NCBI GenBank assembly: GCA_944321945.1
Contig: CALUNE010000005.1
Location: 1 to 64,000, forward strand
Length of the DNA stretch: 64,000 nucleotides
Direction of reading: 5' to 3'
Origin: an uncultured Alistipes sp.
GTDB taxonomy: Bacteria > Bacteroidota > Bacteroidia > Bacteroidales > Rikenellaceae
Below are positions 25,491 through 34,701 of the stretch, piece after piece. The notes under the pieces were generated by a model that saw only the letters and a list, made by a program, of their open reading frames with translations, was not told where the DNA came from and made no database searches. Within the stretch, counting starts at the first letter, position 1, and every line of letters begins with the position of its first letter. The position numbers and the translations under genes are program-made.

Positions 25491-27203
25491 ATGAAAGCTT
25501 CGCTCAAAACGAGATACGCCGCATGGGGACCCGATACGCTGGTCCTCTTCTGGCTCGGGATCTGGTGGCTTTGCAACGTCGTGCAGGCGGGGTTCACCCA
25601 GCTGGCCAACGACGAAGCCTACTATCACATGTTTGCCGAACACCTCGCCTGGGGCTATTTCGACCATCCGCCCGTGACGGCGCTGCTGGTCTGGCTGGGC
25701 GAACGCCTCTTCGGCGGCGAATTGGGCGTGCGCTTCTTCTTCACGCTGCTGCAGCCGCTCTATCTGTGGGTGCTGTGGAGGTTGATCCGTCCCGCCGGGG
25801 CCTCGCACCGCGACGCCACGCTCTACTGTACGATCGCGGCTGCTACGCTCATGCTGCAGCTCTACGGCTTCATCGCCGTGCCCGACGGACCGCTGCTCTT
25901 CTCGGCGGCGCTCTTCCTCTGGGCCTACCGCCGCTTCACCGAGGAGCGGCGCGGCGCCTGGTTCTGGATGGGCTGCGCCATGGCGCTGATGGCCTACAGC
26001 AAGTACCACGGCGCTCTGGTGGTGATCTTCGCACTGGCGGTAACGCCCCGCCGTTTCTATCTGCGTCCGGGGCTCTACCTGAGCGGTGTGGTGGCGCTGC
26101 TGCTGCTTGTCCCGCATCTGCTCTGGCAGTATCACCACGACTGGGCTTCGTTCGCCTACCACCTCTCGGGTCGCAATGCCATGTTCCGCGTGAGCTACGT
26201 CACGGACTTTCTGGCCAACATGCTCGTGGTCTTCAACCCCTCCTTCGTGCCGCTGTGGGTCCAGGCCTGGCGCAAGACCTCGTGTCGGACCCCCTTCGAA
26301 CGGCTCCTGCGGCTGTTGCCCGTGGGCTTCATCGGCTTCTTCCTGCTCTCGTCGCTGCGCGGCTACGTGCAGCCGCAGTGGGTCATCGTCTCGACGTTCG
26401 GACTGGTGTGGCTGCTGTTCGACTACGCACGGCACCATGCGCGCACGCGCCGCTACATCATGCGGGCCGGTCTGACGACCATTGTGTTGGTTGCCGTGGT
26501 GCGTCTGGTGATGATCTTCAACCCCACGAACATCCGTTTCGAAGTGTTCCATAATCCGGAGAGCTACGGGGCCATCGCCGAGGCGGCCGACGGTCGTCCC
26601 GTCATCTTCTGCGGCGGCTATGCCGTGGCGGCCAAATATGCCTTCTATACCGGCGGCGAGGCCTATTGCCAGCCCAATATCCGCTATCGGACCCACCAGT
26701 GGCAGTTCCGTGACGACGACCGCCGCTTCGCGGGCCGCGAGGTGCTCGTCGAGTGTCCGCCGCAGGCCGACACGCTTCCGGGCGTCCGGACCATCCGTCT
26801 GGCCAACGGACATACCTTCACCTGGTTCGTCGATCCGTCGTTTCATCCGCTCCGCGAGGTCGGCATCTCCTTCGAGGGGCTTCCGGCACGGGTGACACCG
26901 GGCGAGGAGCTGCTTCTGACGCTGCGCGTGGAGAATCCCTATCCCTACGAGATCCGGGTCGGCGAGGAGGACGATGCGCAGCTGCATATCCTCTGGAAAC
27001 ACGGCCGCTTCCGTGTCGACGAATTCCCGACCGGCGCCCGCTTCACGCTGCCGGCCGGAGCGACCGTGCCGCTGACGCTCTGCTTCCGCGTTCCGGAGCA
27101 GCTCTCCGGCGAGAGCTTCGACGTCGGATTCGCCCTGTGCCGTGCGGGATATACCAACTGGTTCAACGGAAAACCCCGCTCGACGGAGGTCGATGCTAAA
27201 TGA
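25491..27203 (+). CDS. GT39-family membrane glycosyltransferase (ArnT/PMT-like)
   Basis: A 570-residue enzyme from ATG 25491 (MKASLKTRYAAWG). It has about eleven hydrophobic helices up to residue 350 and the first-loop acidic motif typical of GT-C enzymes (QLANDEAYYHMFAEHLAWGY, then DHPPV). A soluble C-terminal beta domain (about 480-570) looks like an Ig-like fold. Such enzymes transfer a sugar from a polyprenyl-phosphate carrier on the outer face of the inner membrane. The acceptor is unknown. The GtrA-like gene immediately downstream and the nearby Dol-P-Man synthase fit a shared lipid-linked-sugar pathway. Confidence 0.82.
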   Translation: MKASLKTRYAAWGPDTLVLFWLGIWWLCNVVQAGFTQLANDEAYYHMFAEHLAWGYFDHPPVTALLVWLGERLFGGELGVRFFFTLLQPLYLWVLWRLIRPAGASHRDATLYCTIAAATLMLQLYGFIAVPDGPLLFSAALFLWAYRRFTEERRGAWFWMGCAMALMAYSKYHGALVVIFALAVTPRRFYLRPGLYLSGVVALLLLVPHLLWQYHHDWASFAYHLSGRNAMFRVSYVTDFLANMLVVFNPSFVPLWVQAWRKTSCRTPFERLLRLLPVGFIGFFLLSSLRGYVQPQWVIVSTFGLVWLLFDYARHHARTRRYIMRAGLTTIVLVAVVRLVMIFNPTNIRFEVFHNPESYGAIAEAADGRPVIFCGGYAVAAKYAFYTGGEAYCQPNIRYRTHQWQFRDDDRRFAGREVLVECPPQADTLPGVRTIRLANGHTFTWFVDPSFHPLREVGISFEGLPARVTPGEELLLTLRVENPYPYEIRVGEEDDAQLHILWKHGRFRVDEFPTGARFTLPAGATVPLTLCFRVPEQLSGESFDVGFALCRAGYTNWFNGKPRSTEVDAK

Positions 27204-27213
27204 ACAAACAACG

Positions 27214-27582
27214 ATGATTGAGCAGTTTCTGAAATTCTGTGTGGTGGGTGGTTCGGGTGTATTCGTCGACTTCGGCATCACCTACGCCTGCAAGGAGTGG
27301 CTGCGGCTGAACAAGTACGTAGCCAATTCGCTGGGGTTCCTCTGTGCCGCGACGACGAACTACATCCTCAACCGCGTGTGGACCTTCCACAACGAGAATC
27401 CCGACATCGCGGGCCAGTATCTGCGTTTTCTGGGGATTTCGCTGGTCGGACTGGCGATCAACAACGCTACGATCTATCTGCTGCACGGGCGCTTCCGGCT
27501 GAATTTCTATCTGGCCAAGCTCTTCGCTATCGGCGTGGTGACCTTCTGGAACTTCTTCATGAACTACTTCTTCACGTTCTGA
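27214..27582 (+). CDS. GtrA-family membrane protein
   Basis: A 122-residue protein from ATG 27214 (MIEQFLKFCVVGGSGVFVDF); an ATG at 27193 overlapping the previous stop is possible. It has four helices with the GtrA pattern: VGGSGVFVDFGITY in helix 1, NYILNRVWTF after helix 2, and NFFMNYFFTF at the end. GtrA proteins are thought to flip or aid export of polyprenyl-phosphate-linked sugars. Being 10 bases downstream, it is probably co-transcribed with the GT39 enzyme and supplies its donor. Confidence 0.85.
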   Translation: MIEQFLKFCVVGGSGVFVDFGITYACKEWLRLNKYVANSLGFLCAATTNYILNRVWTFHNENPDIAGQYLRFLGISLVGLAINNATIYLLHGRFRLNFYLAKLFAIGVVTFWNFFMNYFFTF

Positions 27583-27607
27583 CGTCGCGGCCCACGCCTG
27601 TCAAATA

Positions 27608-27644
27608 AACGACGCACCGGAAACATCCGATGCGTCGTTGTTTT
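27608..27644. terminator. intrinsic terminator, likely bidirectional
   Basis: AACGACGCA (27608-27616) pairs with TGCGTCGTT (27631-27639), with inner CGGA/TCCG pairing and TTGTTTT after it. A-rich bases on the left suggest it also serves the convergent minus-strand gene. Confidence 0.82.
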
Positions 27645-27766
27645 GTCTCCCGAGATCCTCCGGCCTCACCTCGAGGCTGCCGGCCCTCTCCCGGTCCCAC
27701 TTGGCCCGGTCTCTCCCGGGGTGTCGAGGTTGCGGCCCCACTCCTCGGCTCCTCCCCTCGGTCGCC

Positions 27767-28993
27767 TTATCGCACGCCGATGAGCCGGCACTCCTCCGTG
27801 AGCGACTCGGGGGTGCGGATGAAGGTCGTCCAGCAGATCCGCAGCCAGAGGTAGAGCAGCAGCCAGAGGTTGAGCTGCCAGCCGTAGAAGAACTCCATGA
27901 CGGGCATCGGGCAGATCACGTCGACGGGCATGACCACCACGACGATGAACGTGGCCCAGTAGACGATGCGGTCGAGCGTGTTGAGTGCCCCGCCGCGCTT
28001 CATGCTCCAGTACCAGAACTGGTAGGCGATCAGCGTGATAACATAGGTGTGTCCCTCGCTCGAGTTGCTGAAGAGGATGACGTAGCCCATCAGCACGGCC
28101 AGCGCGGCCAGCCGGAAGAAGGGCTGGCCCCATTTGCGGCGGTTGGCCACCAGTCCGACGGCCAGTGCGGCCAGCACGCCGATCTGGACCGCCATCTGAT
28201 AGCGCAGCAGCCCGAACGGCCGCAGGTAGAAGAGGTTCATCCACGTGCGGGTGTCCTTGTGTTCGGTCAGAGCGGCGACCCACTTGCCGTAGTAGGCGGG
28301 CAGTTCGGCGAAGGGCATGTTGACGGCCGGGGCCGCGAGCAGCACCGCACCGATGGCGACGGCATAGCCGACGTTCCGCCAGAAGTGGGGGTAGCAGAGC
28401 AGCAGCCCGAGCTGGAAGATGCCGTAGATCTTCGTGAATCCGGAGATCATCATCAGCAGCACGGCCCAGAAGGCCTTGTCGCGTTCGAGCAGCGAGTAGG
28501 CGAAGAGGAACATGTAGCCCACGGCGACGTTGTACTGGAACGAGAGCTGTGTGCAGGCCAGGATCAGGAACGTATAGAGGAAAGACTTGCACTTTTCGTC
28601 GCGCGTGAAGCGGCCCGGCAGGGTGAAGATTGCCACGAACCACATCGTGAAGTTGAAGAGGTTCCAGACGAAGGGCCCGAGCCATGCGGGCAGGTAGGCG
28701 AACGGTGCGAAGAGGATGTTGAACAGCGGCCCGTAGAGGAAGTAGTCGAGCTGGGGCATGGCCTGCGACCAGCTCTCGCCGTAGGGGGCGATGTGCTGCC
28801 AGAAGAGCTTCGTCGATTCGGCGAAGATCATGAAGTTGCGCTGCCGGCCGCGGGCCACCTCCGAGAAGGTGAGGGCCACGACGAGCAGCATGCCGAGGAT
28901 GTAGAGGTTCCGCGGGTTGAGGAAGAAGTTGCCGATGCGTCTCCAGAGGGATCGTTCGACGCCCGGTTGGGGGTTGATGCCAGGTTGAGCCAT
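27767..28993 (-). CDS. GT87/DUF2029-family polyprenyl-phosphate-sugar mannosyltransferase-like protein
   Basis: A 408-residue protein from ATG 28991-28993 (MAQPGINPQPG). It has about ten membrane helices. A first-loop stretch with conserved-type aromatic and acidic residues (SWSQAMPQLDYFLYGPLF) is as in GT87 (DUF2029) enzymes related to mycobacterial mannosyltransferases. The preceding gene on the same strand encodes a Dol-P-Man-type synthase 11 bases upstream, so the donor is probably polyprenyl-phosphate-mannose. The acceptor is unknown. The open frame continues far upstream in antisense to other genes; that part is spurious. Confidence 0.78.
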   Translation of the reverse strand: MAQPGINPQPGVERSLWRRIGNFFLNPRNLYILGMLLVVALTFSEVARGRQRNFMIFAESTKLFWQHIAPYGESWSQAMPQLDYFLYGPLFNILFAPFAYLPAWLGPFVWNLFNFTMWFVAIFTLPGRFTRDEKCKSFLYTFLILACTQLSFQYNVAVGYMFLFAYSLLERDKAFWAVLLMMISGFTKIYGIFQLGLLLCYPHFWRNVGYAVAIGAVLLAAPAVNMPFAELPAYYGKWVAALTEHKDTRTWMNLFYLRPFGLLRYQMAVQIGVLAALAVGLVANRRKWGQPFFRLAALAVLMGYVILFSNSSEGHTYVITLIAYQFWYWSMKRGGALNTLDRIVYWATFIVVVVMPVDVICPMPVMEFFYGWQLNLWLLLYLWLRICWTTFIRTPESLTEECRLIGVR

Positions 28994-29004
28994 GGGCGAT
29001 GGGC

Positions 29005-29727
29005 TTAGCGGCGTTTGCGGATTTTGCGCAGCGGCAGCCCCAGCACGCCGAAGAAGGCTTCGCGGAAGATGCCGCCCGACATCTTCGAGACGCCCTCGCA
29101 GCGTTCGACGAAGATGATCGACACCTCGTGCAGACGCATCCCGAGACGCCAGGCCGTGTATTTCATCTCGATCTGGAATCCGTAACCCTTCATGCGGACG
29201 GCGTCGAGGTCGATGGTCTCCAGCGCACGGCGCGAGTAGCAGACGAATCCGGCGGTGGCGTCGCGCAGCGGCATGCGGGTGACCATGCGCACGTAGACCG
29301 AGGCGAAGTAGGACATCAGCAGCCGTGACATGGGCCAGTTGACGACGTTGACCCCCTTGACGTAACGCGAACCGACGACCACGTCGTAATTGCCCTCGAC
29401 GGCGGCGCGGTAGAGGCGGACCAGATCGTCGGGGTTGTGCGAGAAGTCGCAGTCCATTTCGCAGATGTAGTCGAAACCGTTTTCGAGGCCCCACCGGAAG
29501 CCGGTCAGATAGGCCGTGCCGAGGCCTTGTTTTCCGGATCGTTCGATGAGGTGGAGCGTAGCGGGGAACTCCTTCTGGCGCTCCTTGACGATCGAGGCTG
29601 TTCCGTCGGGCGAGCCGTCGTCGATGACTAACATTTCGAACGGTTCGGGCAGGGAGAAGACCTTTGAGATCATCTTCGAGATGTTCTCCTTTTCGTTGTA
29701 GGTCGGGATGATGACGAGTTTTCGCAT
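29005..29727 (-). CDS. polyprenol-phosphate mannosyltransferase (Dol-P-Man synthase type, GT2)
   Basis: A 240-residue GT-A protein without membrane helices. Motifs: VIIPTYNEKENI at residues 5-16, VIDDGSPDGT (about 34-43), the metal-binding MDCDFSHNP (about 91-99) and VGSRYVKG (about 118-125). It should make polyprenyl-phosphate-mannose (or glucose) from a nucleotide sugar at the cytoplasmic face. It is 11 bases upstream of the GT87 enzyme that could use the product. Confidence 0.9.
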   Translation of the reverse strand: MRKLVIIPTYNEKENISKMISKVFSLPEPFEMLVIDDGSPDGTASIVKERQKEFPATLHLIERSGKQGLGTAYLTGFRWGLENGFDYICEMDCDFSHNPDDLVRLYRAAVEGNYDVVVGSRYVKGVNVVNWPMSRLLMSYFASVYVRMVTRMPLRDATAGFVCYSRRALETIDLDAVRMKGYGFQIEMKYTAWRLGMRLHEVSIIFVERCEGVSKMSGGIFREAFFGVLGLPLRKIRKRR

Positions 29728-29796
29728 GACGTATCTGCGTAAATGGTTTGGAAAACAAAGATACGATTATTTTCCGAATTCCGTCGTTTGTCGCGC

Positions 29797-30486
29797 TTAT
29801 TTTCCGGATTGTCGCAACGTGCGGATGAAGGTCTTGTCGGCCGCTCCGGTTCGGAGGGATTCGAGGATCTTCCGACACGACATGCGGAAGGTCCACTCGT
29901 CGAGCGGGCAGTCGTCCGCGAGCCAGCGGCGCATCCGTTCGGGAAACCGGACGAAGGCCACCGATACGGCCCAGGCGACCCCCATGCGGGCGTAGTAGCC
30001 CTCGTGGCGGACGTCGGCCAGGTGGCGGAGCAGCGCTTCGAGATGTTCTTCGTCGATGAAGTTGGCGGTGGACATGACCACGGCGAAGCGCACCTCGAAT
30101 TCGTGCGGCGACGTGAAATAGGGCTGGATGAAGCGCCACATCGGGTCGCGTTCCGCGGGGCGGAGCTTCCAGCAGAAGCAGTCGCACAGGGCCCAGTTGG
30201 TGATCTTGGGGACGAAGCGGGCGACCCATTCGAGTTTTTCGTCGATCGGGCAGCGGGCATATCCGATGACCATTCCCTGCAACAGACGCTCTTCGTGGTA
30301 GGGCGCATCGTCGCAGCGGACGACATCGCGCCACGTATCGCCGCGGGCGATCTGCCGGGCCAGTTCGCGCAGGCGCGGGATGCGGATGCCGATCGAGGGG
30401 CCGATCCCGGGGATCAGCGAGGCGTTGAAGTCGCGGTAGGCCGGGTCGGCCATGGCAAGAAGTTGTTCGCGGAGGGTGTTGATCAT
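29797..30486 (-). CDS. AlkD-like DNA alkylation repair protein
   Basis: A 229-residue all-helical HEAT-like protein of the DNA alkylation repair family, from ATG 30484-30486 (MINTLREQLLAMADPAYRDF). It shows the N-terminal IPGIGPSIGIRIPRLRELAR and the helical repeats WVARFVPKITNWALCDCFCW and MWRFIQPYFTSPHEFEVRFA. AlkD removes bulky or cationic alkylated bases without flipping them. A catalytic Asp is plausible in the NWALCDCF segment. It lies 35 bases after the B12 receptor gene on the same strand. Confidence 0.82.
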   Translation of the reverse strand: MINTLREQLLAMADPAYRDFNASLIPGIGPSIGIRIPRLRELARQIARGDTWRDVVRCDDAPYHEERLLQGMVIGYARCPIDEKLEWVARFVPKITNWALCDCFCWKLRPAERDPMWRFIQPYFTSPHEFEVRFAVVMSTANFIDEEHLEALLRHLADVRHEGYYARMGVAWAVSVAFVRFPERMRRWLADDCPLDEWTFRMSCRKILESLRTGAADKTFIRTLRQSGK

Positions 30487-30520
30487 GGTTGCGGGTATTT
30501 TCGGGGGGATGGGTTGCGTT

Positions 30521-32575
30521 TTATTGCTTTCCGAATTTCGGCGTGATGCCGACGTACACCGCGGCATTCAACCGCGGCATGGGACGCCCCAGCACCGACT
30601 GGTACTCCTCGTTGAAGAGGTTGTAGATGCACCCCTTGATCGAGAGCGAGATCCGCCGCAGTTCGAGACTCTTCTCCAGGGCGATGTCGTTCATGATGTA
30701 GGGGGCGACGCGGCCCAGGGCTCCGAGGTCGTTGTTCGACATGGTGAAGCGTTCGCTGTACCACTGCCATTTGTAGCTCAGCACCCAGCGTCGCCACGAG
30801 GCCCGCGCCGTGAAGGCGCCCGACCACACCGGAATGTAGACCAGCTGTTTGCCGACCGATTCGTCGGCCGCGGAGAACTTGTCGCCGCGGTTGATCGAGC
30901 GGGTCCAGGCCAGATTGCCGTCCACGGCGAAGTGCCAGCCCGAGGCGGTCGAGGTCGAGGCCGTGACCTTGCCTTCGGCGCCGTAGCTGTGTACGCGGCG
31001 GATGTTGATCGGGGTGTAGACCCCCTGCTTGGCGGTGGCGATCCAGAGGATCCAGTCGTCGATGCGCGAGTCGAAGAGCGTGGCCGAGAGGTGCAGTGCG
31101 CTGCGGCGGCTCTTGAGCGACGATTCGACGCCGGCATCCCACGTCCAGCCCCGTTCGGGATCGAGATCGGGGTTGCCGCCCGGCTGGAAGTAGAGGTCGT
31201 TGAGCGACGGGTAGCGGTAGTTGCGGGCGGCCGAGGCCTTGAGCAGCACGTTGCCGCGCCGCGAGAGCTGCCAGTCGACGAACAGCGCCGGGATGAGCGG
31301 GGTCGAGCGGTCGCCGTAGAGTTCCCAGCGCAGGTCCAGCGCCACACCCAGCCGCTCCACGGGGCGCCATTTGGCCGAGGCGAAGGCCGAGAGTTCGAAC
31401 CGCTGCTGGCGGTAGAGCGTGTCGGCGCGGCGTCCCGTCGTGGCGTCGATCACCGAGAGGTCGCCGCTGTGGACGCGGTGCTGATGGCCCGAGAGGTTGG
31501 CCGTCACGAGCCACCGCTCGTCGGGGGCGTATTCGGCTTCGGCCCGCACGAAGAGGGTGTGGATCCGGCTCCGGGCATCGGTCACGGGGATGAAGTTGCC
31601 CGCCCCGTCGGGATCCGATTCCATGCGGTAGCGCAGGTCGTCGTAGGTATAGCCCGCGCGGGCGCCCGCTTTCAGCCGGCCGAAGAGCCTCTCCCACGAA
31701 ACCACGGCCCGCAACGTGCGTTCGGTCTGCGAATTGCGTTTTTCGCGCGTCGAGTTGCGGTCCGAGGAGAGCAGGGCCAGACCGCGGTCGGTGTCCAGAT
31801 ACCAGGCCGCCAGCGCGAAGCGGTCGCCGCGATCCGACGAGTAGTAGAGCTCCTGGAGCAGGTGCAGGTCGCGGAAGGCGCCGTTGCGGTTGCGCTCGAG
31901 CGGATAGTAGTTGCCGATGATCTGCCCGTCGGCATCGGTGACGAACTGTTTCGAGTCGTAGTTGCGGTAGCGGAAGTCGTTCTCGGAGGTGCTGACCAGC
32001 ACGCGGGTCGAGCTGCTCCAGCGGCGGCCGCGGTAGCTTGCGCGGAGAAACTCGTCGAAGGTGGTGAACGATCCGTAACCCTGGATGTAGCGCAGCGAGA
32101 AACCCTTCTGGTCGGGTTCGCGCGTGGCGAGGGTGATGGCGCCGCCCAGACCGCCGCCGGTGATTCCCACCGAACTGGCGCCGTGGTAGATCGCCGCGCG
32201 GTCGACGAAGTAGGAGGGGATGAGCGAGAAGTCCACCTGACCGAGCATCGGCGAATTGACCTTCATGCCGTTCCAGGTGACCTGCGTGTGGGAGGGGGCC
32301 GTGCCGCGGAACGAGGCCGTGGAGAGGGTGGCGCGGCCGTAGGACTTGATGAAGAGGGTCGAACCGGCGCTCAGGGCGTCGGCCAGCGACGAGGAGATGT
32401 TCTCGCGCAGGATGGCGCTGTCGAGAACGGTGCGCTGTACGCCGATCTCCTTCATGGGGCGCTGCCCGGCGATCTCGACCTGTTCGATGGCCACGGTGCG
32501 GGCCGTCGAATCGCTCTGTGCGCGGAGGGATCCGGCACAGAGCAGCATGGCAACTATGGCGACGATCCGGATCAC
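30521..32575 (-). CDS. btuB: TonB-dependent outer-membrane receptor, BtuB-like (vitamin B12)
   Basis: With a GTG start at 32573-32575 the protein has 684 residues and a clean signal peptide (MIRIVAIVAMLLCAGSLRAQ) beginning two bases after the upstream stop. An ATG at 32620 would add 15 residues and overlap the upstream gene. A TonB-box-like segment and plug (LSTASFRGTAPSHTQVTWNG, then GGLGGAITLATRE) precede a 22-strand-type barrel ending in an aromatic residue pattern. As the last gene of a cobalamin-riboswitch operon it should import corrinoids across the outer membrane. Substrate is inferred from that context. Confidence 0.85.
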   Translation of the reverse strand: MIRIVAIVAMLLCAGSLRAQSDSTARTVAIEQVEIAGQRPMKEIGVQRTVLDSAILRENISSSLADALSAGSTLFIKSYGRATLSTASFRGTAPSHTQVTWNGMKVNSPMLGQVDFSLIPSYFVDRAAIYHGASSVGITGGGLGGAITLATREPDQKGFSLRYIQGYGSFTTFDEFLRASYRGRRWSSSTRVLVSTSENDFRYRNYDSKQFVTDADGQIIGNYYPLERNRNGAFRDLHLLQELYYSSDRGDRFALAAWYLDTDRGLALLSSDRNSTREKRNSQTERTLRAVVSWERLFGRLKAGARAGYTYDDLRYRMESDPDGAGNFIPVTDARSRIHTLFVRAEAEYAPDERWLVTANLSGHQHRVHSGDLSVIDATTGRRADTLYRQQRFELSAFASAKWRPVERLGVALDLRWELYGDRSTPLIPALFVDWQLSRRGNVLLKASAARNYRYPSLNDLYFQPGGNPDLDPERGWTWDAGVESSLKSRRSALHLSATLFDSRIDDWILWIATAKQGVYTPINIRRVHSYGAEGKVTASTSTASGWHFAVDGNLAWTRSINRGDKFSAADESVGKQLVYIPVWSGAFTARASWRRWVLSYKWQWYSERFTMSNNDLGALGRVAPYIMNDIALEKSLELRRISLSIKGCIYNLFNEEYQSVLGRPMPRLNAAVYVGITPKFGKQ

Positions 32576-32577
32576 GT

Positions 32578-33495
32578 TTATTCGGTTCGGGTGACGGTGC
32601 GGTAGCAGCCCACGCCGCACACCTCGGTCGAGAGTTCGCCCACGCCGCCTTCGGCCTTGCCGTTCACGCCGGTCTGGATGCGGATGAAGTCAATCTGTGC
32701 GAGGTTGGCCGGGTTTCCGTCTGTATCCACGGCGTTCGAGATCCGGAAGCGGTTTTTCGTTCCCGAGCCGTCGATCGTCGAGGCGTTGTCGGCATATCCC
32801 CAGGCGAAGGCACGCATGACGTACTTGTTGCTCGTTTCGTCGAAGGTGACGTTGTCCGGGAGGCGGCTTCCCGTGTAGGTCAGCCGGTCGACCCACGCCG
32901 GGATGTAGCTCTGCGTGTGGATCGTGCGGTCGATCGTGCCGCTGCCGCCGCGGTTGTCGCTCCAGGCGACGGTGCCGTCCGTCTGCGCCGTGTAGGTGAC
33001 TTCGTAGCCGTGCGTGGAGGCGTCGTATTCGCTGCCCCTGAGTTCGTACCAGGTTTCGCCGGCGGGCGATCCGTCGCCGTCGGCATCCTGCGCCACGGAG
33101 ACGATTCCCGGTTCGGAGGAGCCGTTGAAGGCATTTCCCGTGACGTAGAGTTCATACTCCGTGCCGCCCGAACTGGGGACCGGTTCGTCGAATCCCAGGA
33201 TGATGTAGCCGCCCCAGCCGCCGAGCGAGACGAATCCGTAGGTGACGCTCTCCGTGCCCGAATCGGGCGTTCCGCCCTGGGTCAGGCGCGCCGAGGCGTA
33301 GGCGGCGGCCTCTTCGGGCGAGGTGATCGGCGTCGAGGGGAATCCGGCCAGCGAACTGTTGATGAACTGGCCCGGTGCGGGCGTATATTCGAGGACCTTC
33401 GTGGTGGGGAACTCTTCGCGGACGGTGGTGATCGTCTCACTCGAATTGCAGGCCGCGGCTGCCAGCAGGAGCCATGCGGCGTATCTCGGTTTCAT
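32578..33495 (-). CDS. surface lipoprotein of the B12 uptake operon
   Basis: A 305-residue lipoprotein from ATG 33493-33495 (MKPRYAAWLLLAAAACNSS, lipobox AAAC); ATGs up to 30 bases earlier are possible. The mature part is beta-rich and Gly/Ser/Thr-rich, with GGYIILGFDEPVPSSG, YELYVTGNAFNGSSEPG and VAQDADGDG. It contains no enzyme motif. Its place between a BtuG-like propeller and a BtuB-like receptor suggests a surface-exposed corrinoid-binding accessory protein. It could be related to BtuH; I cannot confirm that. Confidence 0.65.
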   Translation of the reverse strand: MKPRYAAWLLLAAAACNSSETITTVREEFPTTKVLEYTPAPGQFINSSLAGFPSTPITSPEEAAAYASARLTQGGTPDSGTESVTYGFVSLGGWGGYIILGFDEPVPSSGGTEYELYVTGNAFNGSSEPGIVSVAQDADGDGSPAGETWYELRGSEYDASTHGYEVTYTAQTDGTVAWSDNRGGSGTIDRTIHTQSYIPAWVDRLTYTGSRLPDNVTFDETSNKYVMRAFAWGYADNASTIDGSGTKNRFRISNAVDTDGNPANLAQIDFIRIQTGVNGKAEGGVGELSTEVCGVGCYRTVTRTE

Positions 33496-33551
33496 GGGGA
33501 CGGATCTCTTTTTCATTTTCTTCATGTTCATGAGCAAGGTTTGCATCGGTT

Positions 33552-34589
33552 TCAGGGCCGTTTGAAGCAGAAACTGCCGGGGATGACCCCCACACGGAGC
33601 GTATCGACGGGCAGCCCTTCGTCGGTAAAGCGGTAGACGACGCCGTTCTGGACATAGTCGATGGCGTCGGCGACGTAGACTTCGCCCGTGTCGGGGTCGA
33701 CGCCCAGTCCGTAGTAGAGCGTTCCGGCGTAGGGCAGGAAGGGCTCGGCGGGGAGCGATTCGGCCTGGGTCGGCATGCGCCACACGTCGCGGGCGATGAA
33801 ATAGAGGCGGTCGTTGCGGGAGTCGAGGGTCAGCTTCGAGGGCGGACAGTCGGCCGGGAGTTCGAAACGCTGCTCGATCTGCAGCGTTGCGGCGTCGATC
33901 CGCCACAGGGCCGGGGCTTCGCCCGTGCGGCCGTCGGTCGCGGTCCAGAGTTTGCCGTGGCGGTCGAGCAGCAGCGAGTTGGGCTGCCACCCCACGGTGA
34001 GCGAATCGACGAGGCATTCCGTACGGGAGTCGACGACCAGGATCTTGTTGTCGTACGACCAGCAGTTGACGTAGACGCGATCGCCCGCCAGCACCATCTG
34101 TTCGGTGGAGCGGTGGCCGTTCATGGCGATGCGCGAGCGGATGCGGTTGGTGCGGGTGTCGACGACCGTGATCCGCGGGTCGTAGAGGTCCGAGACGTAG
34201 GCCGTCCGGTCGTCGACGAAGAGGATGTGGCGGGGAGAGACGACCTCTTCGATGAGGCCCGTGACGCGGAACGTCGCGGGGTCGATGCGGTAGATCACCC
34301 CCGAATTGTTGACCACGACGTATCCCGCGCCGTCGTGCAGGGTCATCGACTGGGCCACGTCGCCGAGTTTCATGCCGTTGGCCCGCAGGAAGACGTTGTT
34401 TTCGAGTCGTCGGGTCACGGGGTCGTAATACGACAGCGAAGCGTTGTCCCACATGAAGTTGCCCTCGCAGGTGATGAATACGCCGCGGTCCGAGGCGTCG
34501 AACGTCTCTTCGGGCTGGGGTCCGTACTCCATGCAGGCTCCGAGCAGGAGCGTCAGGCCCGCCGTGATATGTCGCAGGAGGTGTCTCAT
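33552..34589 (-). CDS. BtuG-like surface B12-binding beta-propeller lipoprotein
   Basis: A 345-residue lipoprotein from ATG 34587-34589 (MRHLLRHITAGLTLLLGAC, lipobox LGAC). The mature protein is built of YncE/DUF5074-type propeller blades, for example GYVVVNNSGVIYRIDPATF, RITVVDTRTNRI and DNKILVVDSRTECLVDSL. BtuG of Bacteroides is a propeller lipoprotein that captures cobalamin at the cell surface and sits on BtuB. This gene is first in an operon with a cobalamin riboswitch and a BtuB-like receptor, so the same role is likely. Confidence 0.8.
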   Translation of the reverse strand: MRHLLRHITAGLTLLLGACMEYGPQPEETFDASDRGVFITCEGNFMWDNASLSYYDPVTRRLENNVFLRANGMKLGDVAQSMTLHDGAGYVVVNNSGVIYRIDPATFRVTGLIEEVVSPRHILFVDDRTAYVSDLYDPRITVVDTRTNRIRSRIAMNGHRSTEQMVLAGDRVYVNCWSYDNKILVVDSRTECLVDSLTVGWQPNSLLLDRHGKLWTATDGRTGEAPALWRIDAATLQIEQRFELPADCPPSKLTLDSRNDRLYFIARDVWRMPTQAESLPAEPFLPYAGTLYYGLGVDPDTGEVYVADAIDYVQNGVVYRFTDEGLPVDTLRVGVIPGSFCFKRP

Positions 34590-34701
34590 CCGTTTCTCTT
34601 GTTGGCTACGGAGTCCGGGATCCGGCGGGGCGGGGTGTCGACGAAAGGAATGGGGATTCGCTTCGCACCCCATTCTCCGCAGGGTTTCGGGCTGAAGGGC
34701 G

